Source: Oscheius onirici
Taxonomy: Eukaryota > Nematoda > Chromadorea > Rhabditida > Rhabditidae
Assembly (NCBI GenBank): GCA_932521025.1
Contig: OW051473.1
Location: 11,408,001 to 11,472,000, forward strand
DNA: 64,000 nucleotides
Reading direction: 5' to 3'
Shown: positions 48,399-60,264 of the stretch, one piece after another
How the letters are laid out: every line of letters begins with the position of its first letter
How positions within the stretch are numbered: position 1 is the stretch's first letter
The notes under the pieces: generated by a model
The model's database searches: none
Told to the model about the DNA's origin: nothing
The model's input: only the letters and a program-made list of their open reading frames with translations
Translations under genes and position numbers: made by a program

Positions 48399-51300
48399 AT
48401 GAGGCTCACCTTTCGTTTTTTCGCCTTTTTCATCTGCATTGGACTTTTATCAGTAGTAACATGGTTCAGTTGGGACAACTCTATCACAAGTTCAAAAGTT
48501 CCCTGGTCAGTTCACTCTTTTCAACTTAGGATTCTTTTAGGGCTCGGCTTAACAGTATTTCCTTAAATAATATAATAGACAGAGGACCCAGTCTCTCTAT
48601 CAAAACGAGTGTAGATAAGAAGAAATGGATTGTAGTCACCTCTATACAGTATCCGACCGAGGATGTTAAAGTTTGTCCCTGTACTCTATAGTTTTACTAG
48701 ATTTGCAGAACCTAGCCACACAGTCAGGATGGGCTGTTGTCGTTGTGGCTGACACAAAAACTCCTACTGATTGGGTCCATCCTGGTGTACATTACCTGTC
48801 AGTCGAAGATCAAGCCTCTTTTGGGTCTTTCGCTCAACTCTTGCCTTTCAACAGTTACACGAGGAAAAATCTAGGATATTTGTATGCTATGATGAATGGT
48901 GCCGAGTGGATATATGATACCGATGACGACAATAAGCCTTACGGTAATACAGAGAGTCTCAAATATAATTCTAGTTTAGGCAAGGGCCTGTCACAGTTCG
49001 ATTACGAGGACACAATTAGCGGCCTTCGGTATACTGTAAATCAGACTAATAGGAACATGTCTGAGCAGCTCTTTAACCCGTATCAATTCTTCGGGTTCAA
49101 GAAAATGTGGCCTAGGGGCTTTCCACTAGAATATCTGAGAGGACACACCAATGGAAAAAACAGAATGATTACATGTAGAAAGATGGCCACGGCTGCCGTT
49201 CAACAGGGAATTGTACACAATGATCCAGACGTGGATGCCATTTTCCGGTATTTAAAAAAAATTATTAAAAGAACAGTTTAGACTCCTCAACGCCGACAAA
49301 GAATCCGGTCTGCACGTCTCTTTTAATAAGTTCGTACCTCCAATTACTCTAGAAGAAGGGACTTACTCTCCTTGGAACTCTCAGAATACCCTCTTCCACC
49401 GGAGAGCCTTCTTTACCATGTATCTGCCATCTTCCGTAGCTTTTCGGTAGCTAAGTTTTCACGCTTAAAACATTCAAAATCAGGGTGACCGACATCTGGA
49501 GATCATATTTCGCCCAAAAACTTCTTCACCTAATCGGAGAACAAGTCGCTTTTTATCCTGTTAACGCTGTTCAGTACAGAAACGCCCACGATTACTTAAA
49601 GGATTTCAGTCAAGAAACGTTATTTTTCCGAATTTTTGTGAACTTTTTGGTTCAGAGACGTTTACGAAAAGTCGGGCAAGATTGTAGAGTTTTTGGATCA
49701 GTGGACTTGTCCGAATAAGACCACTGCCGACTGTACTGAGGCTCTGGCTCTGGCTTTTCAGTAAGTTCAATGTAAATAGTTCATTACAATCAGCAAATTA
49801 CAGAGAGAACAACTTTTGGGGTGAAGAAGACTATGTTTTGGTCAAGACCTGGGTAGCCGCCTTAAAGGAGATGAAGTACAAGTTCCCCGAACTGAAAGTC
49901 AACTCAAAACACGAGGAATACAGAGTCAATGCTAGCCTGAGGTTCTGGAACTGTAGAGAGGCTAACATTGATGCCGGACTGGGAGAATATGATCCGGACA
50001 AATCGGAGGTATGTTCAGTTCAAATTCAAAAATTTACCTGGTAAAGGATATCAGCGTAGCCCAAAGAGCAGTTGACTACTATACAGAAATTTTGGATTGG
50101 TGTGGGTACGAGGGAATGAATGGTCAGTTCTGTTCCTATAAAATTCCAAACTCATGTAGACACCTTCATGCCTCTAGCAGAAGATTTTGCTCAGACGTTG
50201 AAACAAGGCACTTTGGAAGTTCGAAAAAATACGGTCTTAGTTCTGATCAACAACTTTCCCTGGTCTAGGGCTATCGGTCTCTTGCAGAGAATGTACCAGC
50301 CCTTCTTTGCAATGACAATCTTCTGTGGAACGTGGCAACCTGAGCGTTTTCCCAATGGTTCGCATCCTCAGTAGAAGCAAAATTTGCTATTTTCAGAGTC
50401 TCTCACTCCTTTCGAGTCGGTCAACTACATAAACATTAACAGGAATGAGATGCAGAGTGGGCGATACTATCATTACTGTGTATCGAAGGTTCGAGATCTC
50501 AGGCTGCAGAATGTGAAGGGTGGGTTAAAATATTCTCATGCGTGCTTTCAAGAAACTTGGGCTTTGAAGGAACAAGGCTTGGAACGTGTTAATTATTACC
50601 TCATAGTGCTGGTCATAGTCTTTTTTCTGTCAAAATCGGTTTGGTCATCCATCTTTTTCACCAGTTGCCTGACATTTTCTGAATGAAAGGCTAGTTCATC
50701 AGCCAGATGACTGCCTAAGATGATTTAAAAAGTCGCTTTGTTTGTCAAGTCACGCGAGTTCGTAGGAACATTATTTGTTGGATCTCTTGACTGAGGTCCG
50801 TCTGATCCACGTCCTGTTTAAGAGTCTTCCCCAGTGACATTTTTTTAAACTTTTTTTTGTTCCAGTATTTTGTTCAGTAAGAGATTTCTTTGGTGGAGAG
50901 GATTTTTTGGCATAATCGTTCATAGGTTAGAATCAATAGTTATGTCTCAGCGGCAAATGATCTTAAAAGACTGTTTCTCTCTAGACAGACTCTACTACCA
51001 AACAGAAATAACGTTGTTTTCCAGGTTACTGGTTTGTCGCGGACGACTCCATTTTTAACCTTTGGGCTCCCACTCCAGTCGACATTCCTATCCAGCCTCT
51101 TCCAATAGCATACGGGTCGAAAATGTACTGGAATGGAAAGTACGGCCAAAAGTTTTTGGATCTTCTCAAAACGGAGTTCAAAGACGAGGAAGCCATCCAA
51201 GCTTCTTGGAACGAGTTTGAGCAGAATGTAAGTTAAACATTTATGTAAGCTTGTATTTTTTCAGCTGGAGACAAAAAATACTTCTATGAATGCAACAGAA

Positions 51301-51763
51301 CACATGTTAAGTTTTACGGGTAAAGTTTGTTGGGACTTGTAAGATTTCCCTTCAATCAAACAGAAAGCAATTTCAGTTTCTATTTACCAACAAGTTCTAT
51401 GGAATATTTCTCAAATTTGATCGAAGTACTGGTGCGATCAGAAATGCACGTTGAGAACGCCGTCACGAAAATCATTCATTCCGTCGAGTTTGACAAGTGA
51501 GAGAAAAGTTTTCCTTCACTTTCTCTTTAAGTACTCGAGGCTTTTCTTCAATATGGACCTGGGATCGGGGCACAACCCTCCGGCCGTACAATAGCTCTCG
51601 CCTGGGACTGCATCCAGTCAAACTCAGCTACATGGATCAGAAGATGGACAGACGTCTTCCGTTCTGTTCCATTGTTATCAAGAAGTTTGTCAAGGAGATT
51701 TTTCACCAGGAAATCAGTCTGAACGCGACTACAACAGAAGAACAGGGCAAAGAAGACGAGTAG
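48399..51763 (+). CDS. DUF288 (STELLO-like) protein, copy 2, intact
   Basis: 789-aa type II membrane protein. Exons 48399-48505, 48541-48670, 48709-48943, 48980-49247, 49282-49446, 49484-49618, 49656-49760, 49804-50008, 50047-50122, 50160-50357, 50397-50519, 51025-51227, 51265-51319, 51364-51496 and 51532-51763; their lengths sum to 2370 nt and every phase agrees. A signal anchor (FFAFFICIGLLSVVTWF) is followed by the family blocks KKWIVVTSIQYPTEDVK, VVVVADTKTPTDW, GVHYLSVEDQ, TRKNLGYLYAMMNGAEWIYD then TDDDNKP, LFNPYQFFGFKKMWPRGFP, CRKMATAAVQQGIVHNDPD and YSPWNSQNTLFH. The acidic run after WIYD resembles a metal-binding DxD motif. Plant relatives (STELLO) act in the Golgi on cellulose synthase; the worm role is unknown. 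The intron 48944-48979 is only 36 nt, in frame and stop-free, so retention would add 12 residues. Confidence 0.9.
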
Positions 51764-52369
51764 ATTCAGATGAAAGGCTCTAAGCTGTAACTATTTTCCT
51801 CGTTTATCGCAGTCAACTGTCAATCTGGAATAACAAATAGTTTTCATCCTTCTATTCTACTTCGGAACAAGGTGATGCCATTCATTCTTGACGAAAACCA
51901 CGTTGAATTTAGGAGCAGTCTGTTTTAGACACTTTGCCGTCCAGTTGCGAATCCACGGCGTCTTCTTAACCCCCTAAAATGATACACTTTTTTCTAGATC
52001 AATTCTTACAAGAAAGTGTCAAGTTGCTTGAAAAAAAAGCCGTTGCGATAGCGAGATATCGCGGACAGGGACCTAAACGAGTGTCATCTTTTCAAGCAGC
52101 CGGACACTTTCTTTCAATTTGAACTAACCGTAAAAACTTAATTCGCATTTAATCAGCTTCCTCACTCCTCCATCATACGAAAAATCGAATTATCCCAGGA
52201 TCAAGTACGAAACCTGCAACATAAAAAAGTTGATCCTTTAACAAAAAAAGAGAGAATGAAAACGGAAAAAGTGCCATGAGAACGCTTTTGAAGCGTTCAC
52301 TCTGCCGTGAGGTTTTCCTCTTCATCTCTGACCGTTATTCTTTGCAAACTGCGCTTGCGAAACGGCATG

Positions 52370-52585
52370 TGCCGTGGTTTTTCCCGCGACAGACAAATCG
52401 AACAGGGATCCCTGGGATTGCTGGGGCTGAACCCCACAAGCCGAAGTTCAGAAATATAGACAAGAAGAGGAATACTTGTTTGCAGTTTTGTCCTTAGAGA
52501 CTAGCTGTTTTGTCAAATTGTCGTCAAGAAGCTCGTCTAAAAGATTGTTTGCCAATAAATTTGTCTGAACGCCACAGAAGAATCG
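52370..52585 (+). pseudogene. DUF288 3'-end fragment, copy 3
   Basis: LGLNPTSRSS near 52428 and FCQIVVKKLV followed by a stop near 52510-52540 line up with LGLHPVKLS and FCSIVIKKFV at the end of copy 2, and ICLNATEE with SLNATTTEE. Stops break it and nothing of the earlier exons is seen. Confidence 0.6.
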
Positions 52586-53193
52586 TCCCCCCTACTTGTA
52601 GATAGAATACTGTAGTTATATTTTGTCGAGAAGAATCCATTCTGATCTGGCTGCATTGCTTTTCCCGAACAATTTGTCAGTCAGTGATGTTGTCTCGGGG
52701 TTTTACGCCCGGAAGTGAGGTACCACGGCGCTGGACGCCGGAAGAGTTGAACCAGGAATACCAATTCCCGAGGAAAACGATTTTTGTACGAATAGATCCT
52801 TCGTACTCGAAAAGAACACGTTTGTTTAGATATCAGATTTATCTAAAGATTGTTCAACAACAATAAACACGAAAGGAGAGAAACTAGAAATAAATTCCAA
52901 AATTGTAACCAACAGCACAACTGCTCTACACAACTACTCAAAAGGAAATTCGAAAACCGAGGGGCGAAGACATTGGCGTGCACCAGAAAATAGTGGTGAC
53001 TACCGTAACCGATAAATGAGACAGAAATGGAGGGGAATTGAAAGGGACAGGAATACGGAAAGAGATACCGATATGGTCTTCTGTTCGTTACTAGTCCCCA
53101 TATATATCTAACAACAGTTGCTGGTTTTCTGCTAAGCGGATATTTTCCCAAGGTAGAAAAATCAAAATGGGGATTTTGATCAAGTTAAAAGAT

Positions 53194-53395
53194 GCGAGAT
53201 GGGGCAGTGGTAGGAGTCACCAGCGTCAATCTAAAGGTGCCAAGTTCGAACCCGCTTCTGCCCAAGCAAGAAATCCATCTTCCCGAGGTAAATTGGTAGT
53301 AGCGTGCTATGAAGGTAAAGCGTTCTTGGAGTCAGGCTTGGCACCTGTCCAGCTTACAGAGCGTAAGCCTGATTTTTCTGGCCCCTCATATTAGA
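53194..53395 (+). mobile_element. tRNA-derived SINE copy
   Basis: Starts GCGAGATGGGGCAGTGGTAGG with an exact A box (TGGGGCAGTGG), and has a good B box (AAGTTCGAACCC) 50 bases on. The body (CCGAGGTAAATTGGTAGTAG, then GGTAAAGCGTTCT) is the same as in the copy at 19888. No tRNA acceptor stem. Confidence 0.65.
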
Positions 53396-53789
53396 CCCGC
53401 ATGCAATTAAGCTTGCTCTGGCGTTGATTACGGGATAAACTTTATATTTACAAAGAAGTTGTTCTCAGCAAACAAAATCATCACAAAGAGAGCGGAGATA
53501 AGATCGAGAGGAGCCGGATACGATCTGAACAGAACTATCAAAAGCAATAGTTTGGTAAAGCTTCAGGAACGGATCGGGTCACAACGGATATGATACTTTT
53601 TTGCAAAAAACATCTATCCCGCAAGAAGCCAGATTATTGTCTATTTTGTTCGAAAAGTGCTGTCCAAAAACTTGGAAAAGTGTCGGTATTTCCTGCGACT
53701 ATCCTGTCGAATCAGTTCTGTCCTCTCCATGACATTTTAGCTCCACGAGCATGTAACAGAAATCGACAATTTACAAGGTATTTTTAACA

Positions 53790-54128
53790 TTATTTTATTA
53801 AAACAGGGCCTGAGTAAGAAATTGACTCTTGGAGCAGCGGATTTTCAGGCTCAGGAGGGGCGACAGCACTTGTTGGTGGTCGTGTCGGCGATTGGGGACC
53901 GTCTGAAAATACTTCTATTGTTCGTGTACATGTTTTTCCCACGGGCTCTCCAAATAATTCCACTGTTTTTCGAAGAAGTAATGAAATAATGATACTCACA
54001 CTTTCACCCTGAGTTTCCTCCACAATGATATGCAATGCTTTTGTAAAGTCAGTCTTTTCATGATTCGGCATTTCCAGAACTTTGTTGTCGAAAGCGAGAA
54101 ATTTAGTCGAAATCACCACTGATAACAT
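53790..54128 (-). CDS. Small hypothetical protein
   Basis: Open frame of 112 codons ending TAA. Inside it a GTGTGAGT...AAAAACAG stretch of 39 nt near 53960-54000 has intron-like ends and a length that keeps the frame. Spliced, it would read KALHIIVEETQGE joined to MELFGEPVGKTCTRTIEVF. A TTTTCAG acceptor precedes the frame near 54150, so this may be the 3' part of a longer gene. The end is Pro-rich (SPTRPPTSAVAPPEPENP). No family recognised. Confidence 0.3.
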   Translation of the reverse strand: MLSVVISTKFLAFDNKVLEMPNHEKTDFTKALHIIVEETQGESVSIIISLLLRKTVELFGEPVGKTCTRTIEVFSDGPQSPTRPPTSAVAPPEPENPLLQESISYSGPVLIK

Positions 54129-54587
54129 CAGGCTTTTTGAGGTCCGTTCTGAAAATTTTAGTACTTCAAGTTTGCTATAAGTATGTTTTGTATCGATTAC
54201 TGGGTACTTTTGAGTCTAATCGAATAAAAAGTTGTCTTTTTTATTTTTTTCGCGCCTATTTTTGTATATCAACGATCTTACGTAATAACCCATCATCCCA
54301 AAAATTTTCACGTAATCATATTTTTTCTTACATACAATACCAGGTGACTTGAAAATTTTGGCCAGGACTATATTATTGTGGGTGAAAGGATAACCCCAAC
54401 CCCGTCTGTTCAAAACTGAGAGTGAGCCGTTGTTTGTGGTTTTCCTTTGACCCAAAATAATATTGCCCTGTTTTTGCAAAAACCAAACCACCTTTCTTTT
54501 CGCGGCCGTTTTTTACACATATATTTTACCCTTTTTGCTAAATGTTCGGAGAATATTTCCAGCTGAGCGGTTCGCTATCTTCTCACG

Positions 54588-54863
54588 TTGAAAATTATCA
54601 TACAAACAACACCGAAAACAATGTCTGAGAAAGATATGCTGAGATTAAAACATTCGGCGCAAGTAGAACCATTTACAGCATCTAGGAACGAGTCTTTCGA
54701 TCAGTTCATCGTCATGTTTAATCGTCATAAGCATCCGGAAGCAATTTACGGCAAAGATGAACAAAAAAAAATTCTGCGTTCAACTTTTGAAATGCAGAGC
54801 GGATGCATAGTATTGAAGATACTCACCGATATTCGGATGGATTCTTATCCTTCAATCCGATAA
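54588..54863 (+). pseudogene. Possible LTR-retroelement Gag fragment
   Basis: A 91-codon frame containing VEPFTASRNESFDQFIVMFN. It resembles the start of the capsid-like region of nematode LTR-element Gag, where FxGSRxESFxxFIxxF is typical. It stops soon after, no protease, reverse transcriptase or LTR is found nearby, and the call rests on one motif. Confidence 0.3.
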
Positions 54864-54869
54864 GCAAGA

Positions 54870-56770
54870 AGAAATTTTAGGATCATGTAAAAATCCTTAT
54901 TTTAAACAGCTTCCGGAATCATCCTTCTGTAGTAGAAAACTCGGATCAAGTAGGAATCCTGAAAAATCAGATTGAAAAGAATAGGAAGGGAGAGCGGAAT
55001 GAGGCGCCAAAAGTATCTGGTCAGCGGTCAGTCGGGCACCCTCTCTGTGCCTGACCAGCTCTGCCTATGCAGCTCTGCTTTGCGCCACGATCTTGCAAAG
55101 CGGTCTCAGAAAATCGAACTTTCGCAATGGGGGTTTTGACAAAATTAGAGGAATCCTTATTTTTGAGCGAGAGTGTGGTTCATTTTACAACTATCTTTAA
55201 GAAAGAGAACAACTTTTTGGTTCGTAATGGATATATATAAGAGGGCGGTCACATGGGAACTTCATATACGAGAACGGACGAAAGGACCGGGAGTTTGATC
55301 CAGTCAGGTTGATAGTTGACTACATCAGAACTGACCGAAGAGTGTAGTTAAAGGGTAGCATCTGAGTCAGATCTGAAACATAGCTTGTTATTCACGAAGA
55401 GACTTCTAAACTATAATAACTTGCTGCCCCTTTTTTAAGGGACAAATGACATTATAACAAAATAGGAACAATCTCGGAAGCCCGGGCATTCACCTCAGAC
55501 ACCTCGAAAATTTTGACGATAAATCGATTAAATGCAAGTAAAATCGAAAAAAATGAGTGTAAATCCCATAAAAATGCAAAAATGAAATCTGTTTTGGGTC
55601 CCGCCACGCAGTTGCCTGATTCCCCTGTCGACACGTCGACACACAATGGCAGTGTCCCTTCGACCTCGGATGTCGGGAAACTAACAAAAAGAAATGACTA
55701 CATAGATTTCGAAGCGAGATTGGAGCAAATTATTCTGAAAACCGGGTATCTCGTACTCAGCAGTGTATTCTGATATCGGACTGGTACCTGCTTATTCTAA
55801 TGATCGCACCGACATCCTTCTGATCAAAGACGGGCTGGGGGCGACTACGAAGGAAAATCCATTGATCAACATTGCACACCTTGGGGACGATCTTGACGCG
55901 CTTTACTGGCAGTCAGTGGAAATGGCAAGATAGCCCAGGCCGGCAGCACAAACTGCTAGAAAGATCATGCTTTTCGGATAAAAAATAAGATTCTTACGCC
56001 AAATTCCAGTCTGTGCAGGTATGTTGATACAATAAAGAAGCTGCCCGTTCGGCATCTTCATCAAAATATCAAGGAGAGCTTTGAAGAATTCTGTATTGAA
56101 AATTGTGTAACAATCAACATAAAGAATTACAAAAAGCTCCAAAATCCAAATTCTGAGTATCGATAGCTCCTGATGATGTCCAATACCGACATCAGAACGT
56201 CCTGCTTTGAGAATGTGGAGTGGACGAAATAGTACGAAAATACCTTCGTCCAAATCGACTGAAAGCCTGAAAGAACATTTGGAAAAGGGAGAAAATGGTT
56301 TGGCAAGAGAGACAGAAACAATGGTCTTTTGAGGAACGCAGCGCGTGGAAATTCAAAAATAGTCTCCCGGTTTGATTGATTTCCCTAATGCAATTGTAAA
56401 ATTTCCTGTGAATAGATCCTCAACAGTTCCGCAGCTCAGAAAACTGATTTAGGAGAGAGCAGACTATAATTTTGTCGTTCAAATTAGCGCTTTGCCACAG
56501 AAATTATATGCGGCTACGCCAGAGCAAGAACCTTGCAAAATCGATAGTCTCGAGGACAAAAAAAGCCGGTGAATTAGTAAAAAAAACAGAATGAACGCTT
56601 ACTCATCCGTTCTGATGGTGGAAGTTCCACAACATTGGAAAATGTTGGAAAAATTTAGTAATGAGTTCCATTCAGCTCAGAAGACGACAACTAATCGAGA
56701 AAACCTCGTAAATGCTATGAGTGTAAGATCAGATTAGTCCCGCCGAAAAATGTGCCGTAACAATGAACTT
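54870..56770. other. No gene recognised
   Basis: AT-rich sequence with short ORFs (86 codons at 55513, 116 codons minus at 55903-56253) that show no known motif. Confidence 0.35.
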
Positions 56771-56774
56771 TCAC

Positions 56775-56890
56775 CAAAAACTTCTGACCAAGAACTTCTA
56801 ACCGAAGATTTCTGACCAGGAACTTCTGATGAAGAAGACCGAGATTGTCTGACCACGAACTTCTCACGAAAAACTTCTGACCTTCTTCTG
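56775..56890. repeat. Degenerate tandem repeat
   Basis: Six or so imperfect units of about 16 bases built on AACTTCTGACCAAG, for example AACTTCTGACCAAG, AACTTCTAACCGAAG and AACTTCTCACGAAAA. Spacing varies, so it is a small minisatellite. Confidence 0.6.
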
Positions 56891-57197
56891 AACAAATTCA
56901 ATAGGATTACCGATTGAGCGGAGAGTAACAAAATAAAATCAAGACAATAACAGTTTATTTTGTCCATTGAGTTTAATCTGACAAAGGAAATATCGAAAAA
57001 AAGGAAACTCGCAAATATACTCGCACACTCGTGATAAAGGGAACTAAAACGGCTAATTTCCGAAGCACAAAACTCGCAAAAAGTGATGAGGACAGGAAAC
57101 AGACGTCCCGTAGGATCACGTCTTTAAATATTGAGCTGTAGTTGATGGAGAAAACGTTGAAAAGGAATTTCAGGAAGACAAAAGCGGAGAAGAACAA

Positions 57198-60100
57198 TTA
57201 AGCCGTGAAGCGGAAGTTTTTGAGCTTGCTGTTTTTGTACGTGAGGAGCTCGGCAGTTGTTCTCGCCTCTCTTCGCGTAGCGGTCGGCAACGATCAGTGG
57301 AGCAGGAATAGAAACCGTAGATTGCACAATATCGTGGCCAAACGATAGTCTATGCGTCATTGCCTAGAAGGAAAATTTAGATTGGTGATGAAAAAGATTT
57401 ACCTGGATGACATTCGAGGACATGTTCGCGTCGTCGACAAGGACTGAATACTTGGGACTCCTGGCCGTTCCCTTGAAACAGAGATTCAAGAAAAACTCGG
57501 AGATGACGGAAGAAGTGATCGTACGGTCCACAACGATTCCAGGAGGGATATTCTGCTCACTGGGGGTCTTTCCCTGGATGACCTATACCAAAACTGCTCA
57601 GAAAAGTATAGCGCACATACCGTTTTGTAGAACCTCTCGATATGTACCTTGGACACGGCGATCAGAGTTAACTTCGGTCTGTACTGCTCGTTGATGCTGT
57701 AGCAGGATTGGCGGATTTTCTTGAGGTAGTTTCCGGCGACCAAGATGAACTGTCCTTCAGAGATGCCGTTGAAGTGATACCGCGATTGGCATGACATTGA
57801 CGGATCGTCTCCTCGAAGATGTCTTTCAGCTTGCCTTCCAAAGCCTAAAAATACTGTGTAAACGTTGCCTCGGAAAGAAAATTTACCTCGGGAAAATGAG
57901 CCGGCAGATAGTCGTAGCCTCCAAAGTAATACTGAGGCATTTGCTGGGAGTTGGCAGCGAATCCAACGACACTGGGCTTGCCGTAAGTTTCACCACGTTC
58001 CCAACGAGTCAGCAGAGCCGGATGGCTGAACTCGAAGCCGAAAAACATGCGAGCCGGATCAAAGAGCAAGAATCTGAAAAGTTTGCATTTTGGGTCAAAA
58101 AAATAAAAGAAACTTACAGATCATTGCCGGCCACGATGATCTTAAAGAGACCTCCCAACTTCGAGTTGGTCTTCATGACCACGTTCTCGAGGGTTTGAAC
58201 CTGGTTCTTCCTGACAACGGTCATCATTTTGCTGAACCGAATCTCCTGGGTCAGAATGTCTTGGATTGCTTCCTCCTTCTTAATGTAGTCTGAGAAAGTG
58301 CTATTATAATTAGAACTGAAATCATACTATGGAGGCTGACTCTGTCTGAAGAGATGATCAGGACAAGCTGGTTGCCATGAGTCTTCGTGTTTGCCAACTA
58401 CTCCTTGATCTTTTCCTGGCTCGGGTGCCTCTCGATGTCGACACTGTATTATGCGGATGTATTCACTGAATTAAGAAGTGTGTGGTAGAAAAAAAGAAGA
58501 TTACTTACTACACCTCTTCGACAAAATCGGTATCTTTTCCGGCAGCCTGGACATAGATGGGTACGTTCTTGTTGTCGCCAGCACGGATGAGAGGAGGTGG
58601 GAGAATGCGAGCTTGGACCGTCGTGAAGTTCTTTTCCACTTCGATACCCGCCTCTTTCATGAACCGATTGCTGCTGTCCAACTGGATCATTTTCCTCATG
58701 ACCTCAGTTTGACGGAATCGGGTGATCGGATCGGGTATGCCCAACTTCGGAATCTGCTCAGGAGTCTGTTGACATCCAGCGACTCGTTGCTTAGGAGAAA
58801 CTTCTAGGAGTTCGATGGGCAAAACATTTAATGACCTTCCGCATCGGCCCACCACCAAGAATAATGAAGGGAGATTCAATCGAAGGGAGTATTTCGCCAG
58901 GAAGTATTGTTCAACAGTCATCTTTTTGCCGGATACATCAATTCTACAACATTGTGATACGCAAAAAACACTGACAAACGTACTTGAAGGTTCCAGCACT
59001 TGCAATTATTGCTCCGGAAATCTCGAAGGTTTTCTTCTTCTGACCGTATTTCGTTGTCACAGTGAGATTTTTGATTTGATCCAGTATTCCATTTTTATTT
59101 GCGTTCAACTCCTGAACAGTTGAAGCATCACGGAACATAGAGAGTTGGCCAATCTTCTGGTAGAGATTCTGGCTGTCGTTGTGAAAGGCTGTCTTCTTCA
59201 CTGAAATGAACAGCATTACTACAAAACAAATTGTACACAATCGATTGCAGCCATCGGGACGGGACTTCCATGGAAACCTTCCAAGATTTTCACTCCTTTC
59301 TTGCATCAGACCCCGACATACTTTCCATCAGGCAGAGCGGGAAGATCCTCCTTCTTGAAAACTTTACAGTCCGGCCAGAAGACGTAATGGTTGTCATTAC
59401 CATAGGTGATAAAGTCGTCAACGTTCAGAAGGGGGCTTTGTCCGACTATGATATTGAGGACTTCGAGAAGATTACGAACTTCTTGATCAGCTACGGCGCT
59501 GGCTACCTTACGGAGATCATTGGTGTTGCACTGAAATGACTCTTTTAAAGTCAAATTTTGTTTGTGTGAGTAAAGAGAGAGCATGGCGGGACTAATATCG
59601 CTGTTGTAGCTTTTGATCTTCTTTACAGATTGAGACAGAGAGACAGACGCTTACGCCTGTCGAGTTTGGCTCGTTGCCCATTTCTACAAAACATCAAAAT
59701 TTCCCACCTGGAAGCTCTCCGCCTTCTTGAGGACTATCTTCAAAGTTGGGAATGTAATTGGCCGGGAGGTTGAAGATTTTCTCCTCCTCAATCTGCAACG
59801 GCTTCAGAGTGTAGAGAGACGCAGCCTTGTCGTAGTAGACGGAATAGTGGCTGTCGAAAAACATTCTCTCCTGGTCCAGCACCTTTTTATAAATGGAGAC
59901 TGTCGCTTGTTTGCGCTCCTGTTGGGAGAAACTGCAAAAGGATTATGAATGAGACGTAATGAAAATGACTTACTCGTTTTTGCACGGCTTCGTCAGCTCT
60001 TTGAGCTTCTCCTCACCGTCCTTGCCATTAAAAACCGCATACATTCGCAGATCGTAGTAGAATGGGATGTTCGGTCTGAGAACTGAAAATTCGTGTTTTC

Positions 60101-60264
60101 GTGCAAACAACGATTCGGCAATGAAAAAGAAGGAAAACACCCATTTCGACAATGTTGGTCTTAATTTCGACGGCTCTTCCCCTGGTGCCAGGCGGCTGCT
60201 TCTTGGCCAGTCGGACTGAGCCGAAAGATAGCTTCGACATGGACTCTTCGACATGGACTTCCAT
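57198..60264 (-). pseudogene. WAGO-type Argonaute, damaged
   Basis: Thirteen exons, 5' to 3': 60141-60264, 59974-60082, 59708-59931, 59655-59683, 59239-59620, 58984-59200, 58509-58943, 58328-58443, 58118-58289, 57887-58073, 57621-57844, 57403-57582 and 57198-57363. All domains are seen: the N domain (TNIVEM, PFYYDLRMYAV), PAZ (MTVEQYFLAKYSLRLNLPSL), MID (HGNQLVLIISSD, VQTLENVVMKTNSKLGG) and PIWI (FFGFEFSHP, GISEGQF, NIPPGIVVDR, GTARSPKYSVLVDD, STVSIPAPLIVADRYAKRG). The first catalytic Asp is Glu (GFEFSHP), as expected for slicer-dead WAGOs that bind secondary 22G RNAs. Lesions: TGA at 59306-59308, TAG at 58398-58400, a one-base shift in the exon at 57621, and an extra base after RGENNC that hides the normal ending KLKNFRFTA. 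Otherwise phases agree. Either a young pseudogene or an assembly with errors. Confidence 0.82.
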
